Origin: Boswellia sacra
Lineage: Eukaryota; Streptophyta; Magnoliopsida; Sapindales; Burseraceae
Length of the DNA stretch: 64,000 bases
Assembly (NCBI GenBank): GCA_013180625.2
Contig: SNVD02012892.1
Span: 248,001-312,000 of the forward strand
Direction: 5' to 3'
How positions within the stretch are numbered: the stretch's first letter is position 1; each line of letters starts with the position of its first letter. Of this stretch, positions 9,990 through 21,489 are shown piece after piece. The translations under genes were made by a program, and so were the position numbers. The notes under the pieces are model-generated. The model was not told where the DNA came from. It made no database searches and saw nothing but the letters and a program-made list of their open reading frames with translations.

Positions 9990-12900
9990 ATTCACATTCT
10001 AAGCAAAAAGAGGATCAAGATTTCATTCAAATTTCAATGACGAGAGAAAATTTACTTACACTAAACATTCGTGTCACTTCACGGTTTTGTGATAGTTATT
10101 ATAGCCTATCATTTATATTTTATAGTAGGAAAGATGATTTGACAAGAAAGTGGTTGGTCACATGTTAATAATTAATTTTTAATAGTTATAATTTGATTTA
10201 TAATATTAAAAATAAGATTACGAGTAGTTTGCCCTTTTTTTTTCCAATTATGTATATTACTCCCACTGATTATGTATATTTATTATAATAGTATTATATT
10301 ATTATATCAAATTGTTAATTGATTACCTTAAATAAATACGAAGTTGTTAGAGGCAGAATAGACGAGATCACTTTATAAAAACTCTTAGTGTTATTTATAT
10401 CTTTCTCTCTCTCTCTTTAAAACAAAGTTTTAATTCTTTGCTATGATTTGATCCTGTTCTAAAAAAATTAATCTTTGAACTATAAGAATTCTTTTGGTAA
10501 TGCGCTAATACCAAGAGGGCTTAAAAGGGCGCAGTTGTTAGGAAATATCTTAGTTCAGAGGTTAACTTCTAAAAATTAAATATAAGTACATTAAATTAAT
10601 TACAAGTCAATCACACTACATATAATTACACAAAATAAAACTCGGTTAGAAACTCGGTTATGGAAAATTTATTATTTTTATTTTTATTATAAAACTTAAT
10701 AGGTAAGATAATTTCGGACATCTATACTTTAATTTCCTTTTTACTATCACTTTAATATAATCTTATTTTGTTATTAATTTGATTATTAATTATCAATTTA
10801 ATATAATCTATTTCGTCGTCAATTTGATTATTTATTATCAATTTACTATAATTTTATTTTCTAATCAATTTGATTATTTATCAATCAATTTAGTGTAAAC
10901 TTGGTATAGAAAGATTATTGATTGATTGGTATTAATCAAAATATTTATTCAATAGAAAGTAATTGATATAATTGAATAATTATTGGTTTGAATAACAGAC
11001 AATCAAATTGAAGCCCAAAATTTTGTAAACTCGGAATTTTGTACGAGGCGATAATATAAACACCCAAACCCCCCAAAAATTTTGAAATGCTTCCGTAAAC
11101 CAAGCCCTCACAATCACACTTTTGTTTCCCCAAATCATAACCCTCATTGCATTGATTGCGCTTTCACTCATCAAATCAGTGATTTCGTATCAACTCAACC
11201 TTTTGGTCTCTCGTTTTTGCTCAAATCAGTGAAACCACTTCGTGTATGAGTTGGTAAGTTTTGGTTTCATTTTATTAGTTCATTTTTGTTTTCAGTTCTG
11301 ATTCGTTTCAACTCTTACTCGTTGTTTGGGTCTTTGTTTAGATTCATTTCAGATTATTTGCTTTTCTAATTCTTGTGATTTGTTTGGATTTGTTCTAGAT
11401 TATTATAGGGTTAGCCTTTAAGATAGAAGAGCTGACTAGGCCACCAGCAGTTGATGAGCGTGAAGTGATGAAAGAGCATTTCTGTGTAAACAAGGCCGGC
11501 AATGGAGACCAAATCTGGGTGTTGCAATTTGCAGGTAAAGTATTCAAATTAATTAGATGCACTTTTCAAAATTTATTATACAAATGCAAGTGAGTGATGA
11601 ATCTACTACATTGGACAGATTAGCTTGTCTACTATTTCTATGCCTCTATTTGCATCTGTTGTTTAATTGAGGATTATGGATTTCAGTTTTTTTTTTTTTT
11701 TTTTTTGTTTGCATTGTTGCTATTGTTCTGTCTCTCATTTGTTTGCTTCTCGGTTTTTTGCTTGTATTTGCATCCGCTGTTTCAATTTTTCTTGAACTTG
11801 TTCTTATTACCTCTTGTAACAAATTATAGTTATTAGAATAGATCTTGTATTGATATTGTTGCTATCATGATATTGATTCCATGTTTCTTGATTCTATATG
11901 TAATAGTACAGTTACGAGTTCATTTTCTTTCCTTTAATATGTTAGTTCACTTGAATGGGAAATCTGTAATACTTCTGTGCTCTTACAGTCCATTTTGAGG
12001 CCTCAAATTCAGGCGAGTTCGGGCCTTGTTGGCAATTGGGAGAAGTTAGAGAAAAAAAGGCAAAATTTTCAAAGGCAGAATTCTGAACAGATGAGGATTT
12101 CGAAACTTGTGAGATCTGTTGTACTCTGATTTAGATTCTCAAATTTATATATGTTAATCTAGACATTTGAAGGGTTTTTTTTTTAAGTTTATTTTGTTGA
12201 AAAATATTGAGTATTTGATTTGTTCTGAATTTTTGAATATGACTCTATAATGCTAAAAATTCCAGTTTTCTACATATTTGTAAGTATTATGAAACATATT
12301 TGAGGTACCTAGACATTTCAGAAAATTTTGAAATTTGGCAAATTTGTAAGTCCTTGTGTTTATTTTAATTCTGAAAATTTTTGTGATTTTATGATTTAAG
12401 TGGAATCTCTTATGTGTTTTCAAATGAAAGAAGGTTAGTTTTGAGAACTGTATCACAAAACTGATATACTCTAAAACTTAAATTATTTGAGATACTTACG
12501 GAATTCAAAATGCTATGAAATTTTACATGGTTTTATATGTATAAGTCTTACATGGTTTTATATGTATAATTCTAGAAGATCTCTATAAAATCTTAGATTG
12601 TTTGGATTAGTAGATTGTTGATTAAAAATCAGAGAACCTATACTACTCTATTTTTGCCTTTGTCTTTTCCTTTTTAATATGATTTCCCCACTAAATTTTG
12701 AACCAATTATAATTAGACAGGTGCTATGTGATCTTAATTTTGGGAGTATGCATTGTGATCTGTTTGTGTTTATTAGTTTGAACTTGAGTTATTTTGAGTT
12801 AACTTTAGCTTTCATGAAACTGAACCTGATTAACTTTTAAGGCTCATATTTGTGCAATACCATGAATAAGAACTGATCTATGGCTATTGAAAGATGAATG

Positions 12901-14400
12901 AAAAATCAAAGCACAGAACCTTCCTCTGTGTCCTTTCTGTTTTTTTTCTACAGATTACCTGATCTATGGCATAAACCTTAGGCTTTAGGGAAGTGTTGTC
13001 AACAAGCTATTCATAGAGAGTGGCTGCATTCATGTCAAAATATGGGAAGATGGATTTGCAATACCAATATGGGAGGTCTATGTCAAAGCTTGTTTAAAAC
13101 ATATTTTCTTTGTTTATGTATATTTTGTTGTGATAGGTAGGCAGAATTTTAGGAAAAAGAGCTTTGAGCTTTGTTTTTAGATGTAAAGTTGGGTTTTTGA
13201 CGAGTGAATGGCTAAAGATAAGTAGTCTTCTAAGGCATTCTGTAAAAAATCAATTATTGCTAGTTCATTTCTGTTGGAAAAGGGCTGGACAAAAAACTGG
13301 AATGCAAACTTCAAACAACAAATCAAAATGACAGAAATGCAGAAATACAAAAAACAAAAAATAGAGGAAATAGAGGAGACAGAACGGGAAATAAGTTGCT
13401 GCTGCAAAGCTTACTGCCTTTACTAATTTTTGGATTCTTTTTTATTTTTATTTTTTCCTTATTACAAGATAGAAATGTGGACCGAATTTATAGGATTCAT
13501 AGAGACAAACATTTAGGAACTCTAAACACTTAGAGACATGCAAATTTAGGAGCTCTATAATTCTTTCCTAGAGCAATCCACACACTGTACATAAACACGA
13601 AGCTAAATAAAATTAATTTTCTTGTAATCTTACTTGTATTCGGTTCTACTTCTAGTTTTCTTGTCTCTATGTAGATAGAGTTTATTTCTTAAATTAAGTT
13701 ATTCTTTTAGGCTTTGATTGAGAAACATGTATTTTTCATGGCACTTCTTGAATTGAAGTTTTTATTTAAGTTTTTTCCTTCTACTATGTATTTAAATGTG
13801 ATTGTGTTTAATATGAAGACAAGCTTTGCTTGTTTTACAATGATTAGGAATTTACAAGTTTTGAGATATCCTTATTTGCATTTTATTTCTTTCGTTTAGT
13901 TCTTTTTATTGAAGTGATGAATTTATCTAATGTCTATGGTAAAATGGGTTGAATTTTGAGTTGTTCTAAAGTTATTGTTTTCTTCTTATATAGGACAATG
14001 ATGCAAAAATTGAGGACTTGGAGTGTCATGAAGACCAAAATCATTGAAAGAAAAAATTGAAGTCACGAATCATGAATGGGTAATTGAAGGACAGTTTTGT
14101 ATGAATTTAAGTGGAAGAGATCTCTTGTATTTTGGTTTATGAAAGACTAAATTTGCAATTGTGCAAATTTGTTAAATGTTATGTGATGAGAGCTACTTTT
14201 ACATGGCAATGTACATTAATTTGTTATTTAGTGATATATATCTACTTTTATATGGTACATTTATTCAAATTTTGCTTGTTATTGTTTTCTTGCAATTTGA
14301 TGAATAAATATCAAGATATTAAATAATTATCTTTTTATTGTTACAATTTAGATGAGATTTAAATTGAAAAACAAACATAATATACGCAAAGTAGATTTTT
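9990..14400. other. Probable interior of a CACTA element; no named gene
   Basis: Mostly AT-rich DNA with intron-like T-rich runs. One exon-like patch at about 11405-11535 stays open on the plus strand, containing EELTRPPAVDEREVMKEHF, and is followed by a GT donor ('caggtaaag'). I do not recognise the protein. Another at 13995-14050 contains NDAKIEDLECHEDQNH before a stop. They may be captured or transposon exons. The remaining open frames are chance. Confidence 0.35.
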
Positions 14401-14830
14401 CTGATTAAGATTTGACAATTTTTGATAGCATTTTGACAACTTCTGATGGCATGTGCCCTTGGTATATTATGCATCGATGATGTAATTTCACTGTCGACAA
14501 AAAAGTCCATTGGAAAAAGATTTTTTCTGACGGTGATATGACCATTTTTGACGACATTTGCCTTCAATGGAGTATAATTTTCAAGGGTGAAATTTCTTTT
14601 TTTTTTTTTTCCAACAAGTCTAACACAGAAAAAAAAAATAATTTTCAACGGTAAGATTGCATTTTCCGGGTGGCAGGTTGCCCTCAGTAAAAATCATATT
14701 TTCAACAGCCTCTCGCAATAAGATTTTTTGCAAACCCGGCAACAACGATGGCATCTGATAGTGATTTTCCCTCGATAAATGGTATTTCTGCGGGTAATTA
14801 CTCATTATTGACGATATTTCTGTTGTAGTG
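14400..14830. mobile_element. Right end of a CACTA (En/Spm) transposon
   Basis: The stretch ends at 14830 with the reverse complement of CACTACAACAGAAATATCGT, a textbook CACTA terminal repeat. Inward of it are many short subterminal repeats with 'gacgg', 'tgccctcagtaaa', 'gatggcat' and 'ccctcgataaa'. The base triplet just outside is CTT. I could not find a partner CTT plus CACTAC.. to the left, so the element is truncated, rearranged, or interrupted by the Harbinger copy. Confidence 0.75.
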
Positions 14831-16840
14831 CTTTTAGAAAAAGAAAAAAATGGTGGAGAGTTTGAGTAAACTAGCATTTCCCTAACAAGAAGTTAATGAC
14901 AAAAGTGTCATCTCGTTTATAAAATTAGTTAAAATCGATGAACGAAATGCTATATAATTTTAGCAACATAAAATATGCAATCGGTAAGGTTTTATTTGTT
15001 TTTATGGTAAAAGTAATGTTACTGGGTCGGTGTTATAGTTTGCAGCTGTTAATTAACTCTTGAGTTGCGGCTTAACTTATTCAGTTTGTTTTGTTACATA
15101 TTAGTTTTTTTTTTTTTTTTGTGAACATATGTTACAACTTGTTCATAAATTATTTAAAAAAAGGGCTAGTTGAAACTCGTTTTAAATTGCGTTCAAGGGG
15201 AAGAAGCATGATATTGGATTTGATTGGTACCTATTGTTGCCTAAACTTAACCTGTAAATTTTTTTTAATTTGTTCTTAATTTATTTTATGTGATCAAAGT
15301 AATTGATGGATGTGGTTATTTATTCAATTTGGTTGATATTAGATCTAATTTTAATTCAGTCTAATTATTATTTTGTTTGGTTAAAGTGTTTAATTATCAG
15401 CTATTTCTTCATCATTTCATCTTTTCCCTCTTACGGTTATGTGGACTTGATTACTTTGACTATCACATGCACAAATGGATGCTTCTGCAATAATGATTTA
15501 TTGCTATGTCAACATTCTCTTGGTTCCAATTGTTTTTGGTTCTTTCAATATGGCTACTACTGCTGCCACTTTTGACACTTTTTTTTTTTTGTTTTGCATG
15601 TAATCTATCTATGTATGCTGTTGATTGACTTCCTCCTTTCTTTAAGGTTAGAGACCTGGATCTCTGTGTCAGTTTGGGGTTTCAAATGTGAAAATTGTGC
15701 TTCAAAGTCACCAGAGTTTGTGGAAAGAGGAAGAGAAGAAGTAAGTTGAGAAGGGTTTTGAGTATCTACTTACTTGCTTCAGTGATGTTGTCTCTCACCA
15801 GCTTTGAGATTTGTCAATACAAGTTGTTTGTCCATTTATGGGCTCATGATTGCATGAACTAAATATAGTAGTAGCCGATTAGTGTGATTACGTATCATCT
15901 GAATCGTCAAAACTTATGATGTTTGTGCTAGGGTTCTTTTGTTTCTCAATATCTTTTTGTATGTATGCTCAACAATTCCTAGAAATGCTCTTGTTCAAAC
16001 ATATTGATATTTGTGATTACGGAGGATATGAATTGTATTGAATCTTAGTTAGAGAAGCAGAGTTGCAATGCTAGAGGGAATATGTGTTTTGTGATGCCTA
16101 GAATTTATTCATAATACTATTACCTTGTTGGCTCGGCTTGTGGGGTTGGGATGTCATAGCTTAAATTTGTTTTGAATGATAAAGGGCAGTGATTTTGGGG
16201 CAAATATGATTAATTATTTTTTGGTTTGAAATTGAACCTTCTTTTATAGACTAGTGATTATTTGGTTCAAAATTATTGTGCCGCTTATTTGCCTTGTTGA
16301 AATCATTTTTGTCTTTTTTACGTTATTATTTTTTAATGATTTATTTGTTTCTTTAAACTAGGTTCCAAGCATGCATTCAGATGTGGCAGCATTGAGAAAG
16401 GCTAGCATATGGCATGAAGTTTCAACAGCAAGGCTACAAGCACTAGAAATTTTAAGTATTGTTGTGTATCTTGGAGATGAACGTTGGTAGGAGGATGTGA
16501 AATTTGTCAATTCTGAGCTTAGCAAGTTGAGAAAATTGATTTCTCTTTGTTTTCATTTCCCTGAAGTAGAGCATGTCCAACAGTTTCTAAAAGGAAGCAT
16601 ACCATGGAAGGATCAAAGCCTATCATAGAATTTAGATTTCCCTATTTCATATTTGTAATGAAGTGTATAAAGGAATGTTACATTAATCCAACATATAGGA
16701 GTAGGTATTTCTGTCTCTTTCCCTAATATTTCTCTATTTTTTATTTCTAAACATGAGAATGATCAATACTGATTTGTTGAAGTTCCTAAAATTTCAATTA
16801 CAATTACACCAGTTTTTGGTTGTTTCTGCGATTTCAAATC
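14831..16840. other. Spacer with one exon-like patch, no named gene
   Basis: At 16362-16490 a stretch preceded by an acceptor-like 'aactag' reads VPSMHSDVAALRKASIWHEV and continues open to a TAG at 16488. It resembles a coding exon, but I do not recognise the family. The rest is AT-rich and has no open frame with a domain. Confidence 0.35.
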
Positions 16841-16841
16841 G

Positions 16842-16995
16842 ATATGAAGGTGAAAATTATATTACACTTAAGAGATGGGTCCCTCTTCTCTATTTACTGA
16901 AAAGAATTTATAATTGATATGAAGGTGAAAATTATATTACACTTAAGAGATGGGTCTGAATCCTCTTCTCTATTTACTGAAAAGAATTTATACAA
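16842..16995. repeat. 77-bp tandem duplication
   Basis: Two adjacent copies of a unit starting 'gatatgaaggtgaaaattat' and ending 'tgaaaagaatttata'. The second copy has three extra bases after 'gggtc'. Very recent duplication judging by identity. Confidence 0.85.
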
Positions 16996-17139
16996 TCAGG
17001 GAAGGCTTTGGATGGTTTTTCTTACATCTATATGCATGGTTAAATACTTGCATTCTTGTTGTCTTCAAGTTATGTTTCTATCTGAATATACGATGACTAA
17101 TATTATTCCACTAGTAACAAGATTTGATTAGCTTAAGTT

Positions 17140-17465
17140 GAAATCAAGTCTTTAATGTACAAGCAATTTTTAACAAATCAGTAAAACTCGGAAAATTACA
17201 AATAATAAATCAGTCTCTGATTCAATCAAGTCTCTGATGTACAAGTAATTTTTAACCAATCAGTAAAACTTCAAACAATTACAAATAATAAATCAATTTC
17301 GAATGCAATCAAGTCTCTAAAGTACAAATATTTTTTAACAAATTAGTGAAACTTAAAAAATTACAAGTAATAAATCAGTCTATGATCTACAAGTAACACC
17401 TCGCTTGAAGGTCGATTTGGATTTGATCTAAAATCACTCTCTGATGTACAAGTAATTTTTACGTG
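17140..17465. repeat. ~80-bp tandem repeat, three to four copies
   Basis: Imperfect copies each contain 'caagtctctgatgtacaagt', then 'tttttaaccaatcagtaaaa', then 'ttacaaataataaatcag'. The last copy is partial. No coding role seen. Confidence 0.75.
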
Positions 17466-18292
17466 TTTTATATGAGAAAATTACAATAGAAAAGTGGAAT
17501 CCTTCCAAAATCCAAATCAACCTTCAACCGAGGATTACAACCCATAAAACGTAGAATATAGCTTAACTCAGGAAACAAATGCTGCATTATCTCGGAATCA
17601 AAACCAGATAAAATAAAAAAAAACCAAGAACTGAATAAAACTATAATTTAAAACAAGAACTTGAAAAAGAAGAAAATTTGAACAATAGATTGAATATTTT
17701 AATGATGAGTTATATGAAATAATTTAAAGTATTGACAGTGATGATGAATATGACTGCAGACATTAGATTTTCAAGGCTCGATGATGAAATATGAATGTGT
17801 GATGAGCAATGAAAATGACTGAAGAGCCTTCGATGCAAAAAGAAGAGAGTCGAGAAGAAAGCGACCAAAAGCTTTGAAAACCAACAGATGACTTTGAAAA
17901 ATCAAAAAAATTAATCTAGAAGGAATCCAATGATGAGTCATATATTGTTACGAAGCTAAGAATGCCTAGTTTGCATAAAATTTTACAAATCACAAACTGA
18001 ACTTCAACTCAAAGAATTACGCATGATTGAACAGATAAAGGTCGAAAAGAATTGCGTTACAAAAAAAAATGAAACAAGGAGGTTCAGTAGGGCAACACTG
18101 ACCGATGATGGGGGAACCATTAGCCGATTATCCTACCACTGGTTGGTGGCCCTTCTATAGTAGGCCAAGTGTCCTACCACTAGCCGGCAATTCTCCCATA
18201 GCAAGTCAACTGTCCTCCCCTTCTTTTTGAAAAATTTTGATTAAAACCTTCATATTTTGATTTTTCCTTCCTTTTTTCTCAACCAAGCCCTC

Positions 18293-18300
18293 TCCTATAT
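18293..18300 (+). promoter_or_regulatory. TATA box upstream of a CT microsatellite
   Basis: 'ctatataaactccc' stands about 40 bp before a pyrimidine-rich tract, the usual shape of a plant promoter and leader or of an LTR U3/R border. No downstream coding sequence is recognisable. Confidence 0.35.
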
Positions 18301-18336
18301 AAACTCCCCTCCTCTTCACTCTCAATCTTGTCTAGA

Positions 18337-18337
<1 letters not shown>

Positions 18338-18382
<45 letters not shown>
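18338..18382. repeat. (CT)n microsatellite
   Basis: About twenty CT units with one 'ctat' interruption. Confidence 0.95.
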
Positions 18383-18854
18383 AAGACATATTTGATAATT
18401 CTAGGAGTCTTTTCTAGTTTAAATATCTTTCGAGCGTTTTTATTATTCTAAACCTGGAAAGGGTACATCTTGAGAGCAATACTCTATTCTCCCTCTTTAT
18501 TTCTTCTTTATTTTTATTTTTTTTGCTTAGAATTAAGCATGTTTAAGTTTGTTTATGCTTAGAATAAGCATGTTTAGAGTTTTATATGAATTGTTTAACC
18601 CTTTGCTTGTTTTGCAAGATGGATAAGCATGTCAAGATAAGTTCGCTTTCCTTTCCTTATTTGGAATCATGCTAGGAGTTTATTTTCTTTGTAAATACTT
18701 CGAATCATGCTTAAGAGCACATGTTTAGAATCATGATTAGGAATCAAATTTAAGAATGCTTTGAAGTATGCTAGGAAATAGTATAGAACTAGGCAAGAAT
18801 TGCCTTGATTGATTGAAACTGCCATGTTTATCTTGATTGCTTGAATTGGGCTAG

Positions 18855-20419
18855 TGACACATCCAAAAAAAGGATTATCTCCCAAGTATAGGAGTATTAA
18901 AGTAATAAACCTGACAAGACTGGGGTCGATCCACAAGGAAGGGGATTTAATAGAACAAATTAAAGGATGAGGGAATGAGATATGAATAATGCAAATAAAT
19001 AATAAGATAATTTTAACAAATAAAAATAAAAATGGTAGGCGATACAACCGACCATTCAAATATAAAACAAAAATAAGAGGTGGTACAACCAACCATAGAA
19101 ATAGATGGTAAAACCTACCATAGCAAATGAAAGAATAATTTCATAAGCAATAAACAAGAATACTTAAAATACAAGTAAAAGGAATTAACACAATAATAAT
19201 AAAAGCTAAGGTCAAGAGATCATCCACCCTTGATATATCAAATAAGAATAGACAACCCATTTTACTTGTATCAAATATAACTCAATTGGAATCCACATAT
19301 CAAGGAGATTCTAATCGGAAGGTGTGTCATTGAAGCCCATTTTAGTTATATGAATTATATTTGTTTCATTACCAATATTTATACTAGTTCTTGTAAATGG
19401 GTTTAAGCATCCTATGTGTCAATCACCATATATCTATAATAAATCAAGGTTTCTAACTAGACTTGTGTCGGTAAGAAAAATGCATACAACATCTAAAAAG
19501 GATACAAGCATTTGATATGTCAAGGATTGTCTACAATGGATTAAGACCTCCACTTTACGAGTGGTGTTAAGATTGATTAGATAAATAAATATAAATCATA
19601 TAAAATAAATAACAAAAGATTATGAATTTTAAGCACATATTAAAGGGTTAGATGATCCTTGTTCTCATATCACGGGTTTCACCCTTTTACCTTAGCAAAA
19701 GACAATTTAGTAAGACATTATGAAAAACAGAAAATAAATTGTAAGAAAAAAAGATTTATTAATAACATTACGAAAACAAAACACAAGAAAGAAAAACACA
19801 ATAATAAGATATTCCAGTTAGAGCCAAAATGTCCTAATGGGTCATAATTCACCTCTATTTATAGATACATTCGAGGGCAAACTTATCAAATTACAAATAG
19901 ACAATTGTAAAATATCTTATTGACAATTTGGATCAACATGTGCACTGACTTTGACCACTGATTTTGGCATCGAAATATTTAGAATTTTGATCATATGTCT
20001 CATCAAAGTTGTAGATATTTCTCTCAGCTTTCTAGGACATCTTGATTCATATGATTTGGATAAGTATATGAAGAGATATGTTCAAAATACAGAGGCATGG
20101 TCAGGCTGAGTCGAAACTACATATGGGTTCATTTCAAGCCCATTTTTGGTCCACTAAAAGCCCAAATTTCATGATGCTTATGAAATATAATCTTGTACAT
20201 AATTTAATCAGCTTTCCAACAAATCAAGATTTGTACTATTCTGATCTATAGATAGAAAGTTATGCCCAATTAACCAAACTACAACAAAAACTGAAATTAA
20301 TATAAAGCTAATTCAAAATATGCAAAGATAACAAATATGTTTAAGTTGAGGAATTTAACGACATTATTAATGCAATATGATGAATTAACTATTAAACATA
20401 CATATTTAAGTGTTCATCA
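18855..20419. mobile_element. Solo-LTR-like element, 1565 bp, TSD GCTAG
   Basis: The element begins TGACACATCC and ends TGTTCATCA, so it has the TG..CA termini of LTR retrotransposons. The five bases outside both ends are the same, GCTAG (18850-18854 and 20420-20424). Host sequence on both sides has the same degenerate 'attgccatg/gattgattg' texture, which fits one insertion into it. Near the left end is 'ggtcgatccacaaggaagg', a phrase I associate with repetitive plant DNA. A TATA-like 'tatttataga' lies at about 19856. No gag or pol frame is inside. Solo LTR is the simplest reading; a non-coding LARD-type element is the alternative. Confidence 0.65.
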
Positions 20420-20424
20420 GCTAG

Positions 20425-21480
20425 AGTAGCCATGATTGATTGGATTAGGCTAGAAATTTTTTTTTTTTTTTAGGATAGAATTGCCATGGTTTCGTATGAT
20501 CAATATGATTACCATGTATAGGCTAGAATTAACATGATAGAATTATCAAATCTAGGTAGAATTTCCATGATTTTAGTTTATGGCTTTAACTAGACTTTTT
20601 ATTGATTTATTATGAATATATCATGATTAGAATTTATGATTGTACGACGCCATGAAGTGATGGTGGATTCACATTGGTCATGAGAGACCATTACTTATAA
20701 TGAATATATGAATGTATGCATGAATATGCTTAAAGAGACTTGATAAACATTGAATAAACTCACATATTGTGGTGAGGAATTCCTTATTTATCAAATCTCA
20801 AATTGATTGATTAGATTCAATATTTGAATTATATGCTATGAATGAATCGATATTTTGAAGTGTATAGAAGTAGAATTTATTTTATTGGAGAATAATTGAT
20901 GTAATCCTCTACCTATTCTCCCTTCTTTGAAAGCATATGTAACTTTATTCTCTCCACCTCCTTCTTTCCATGAATAGACAATTGTCTTAATTGGAAACCA
21001 CCTTACATGCTTAAAGAAGATAAAATGAATAACGTATGGATAAAAATAACAACATAAGTACACTGTCTAACAATTTCAAGCTGTTCTTATTTGGTATACC
21101 CTAGTAGAGGCCGGATTTACAAACGAGCGAGCCGAAGGCTCATACCTACCTTTTCAAAGCTATCTCTAAAGGAATGTGGGTAGTTTCGGTCTTGAAGTGA
21201 GGGATCGAATTGCCCCTATTCATTGCTAATTGAATAATTGGGTAGCAACTCCATTCTCTAGACATGCCCATGGCTTGTTAATGTTTCTTTAAGTCTCAAA
21301 AGAGGCTTTAACATAGTGTTATGGTCGTAAATACTTTGGTGGGATGAAGCATAGTTCATAATGACTTAACAATATCATATAAAATAAAGACATTAATGTT
21401 AAAAAATCATTTTATTAGCTGTCCAAACTGATTGCATCTCACATGGCATTATCATTAACTAAATCCTTAAAAGTAATTAT
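20425..21480. other. Degenerate repeats, no gene
   Basis: The first part repeats variants of 'tagaattgccatg' and 'aatcatgattag', also seen at 18700-18850. The second part holds no domain-bearing frame. Confidence 0.4.
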
Positions 21481-21489
21481 ATTAGTCAT

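Noticed and set aside
13177..13899. Hydrophobic short frames as membrane proteins
   Set aside because: T-rich intron-like DNA gives Phe/Leu/Ile-rich frames by composition alone.
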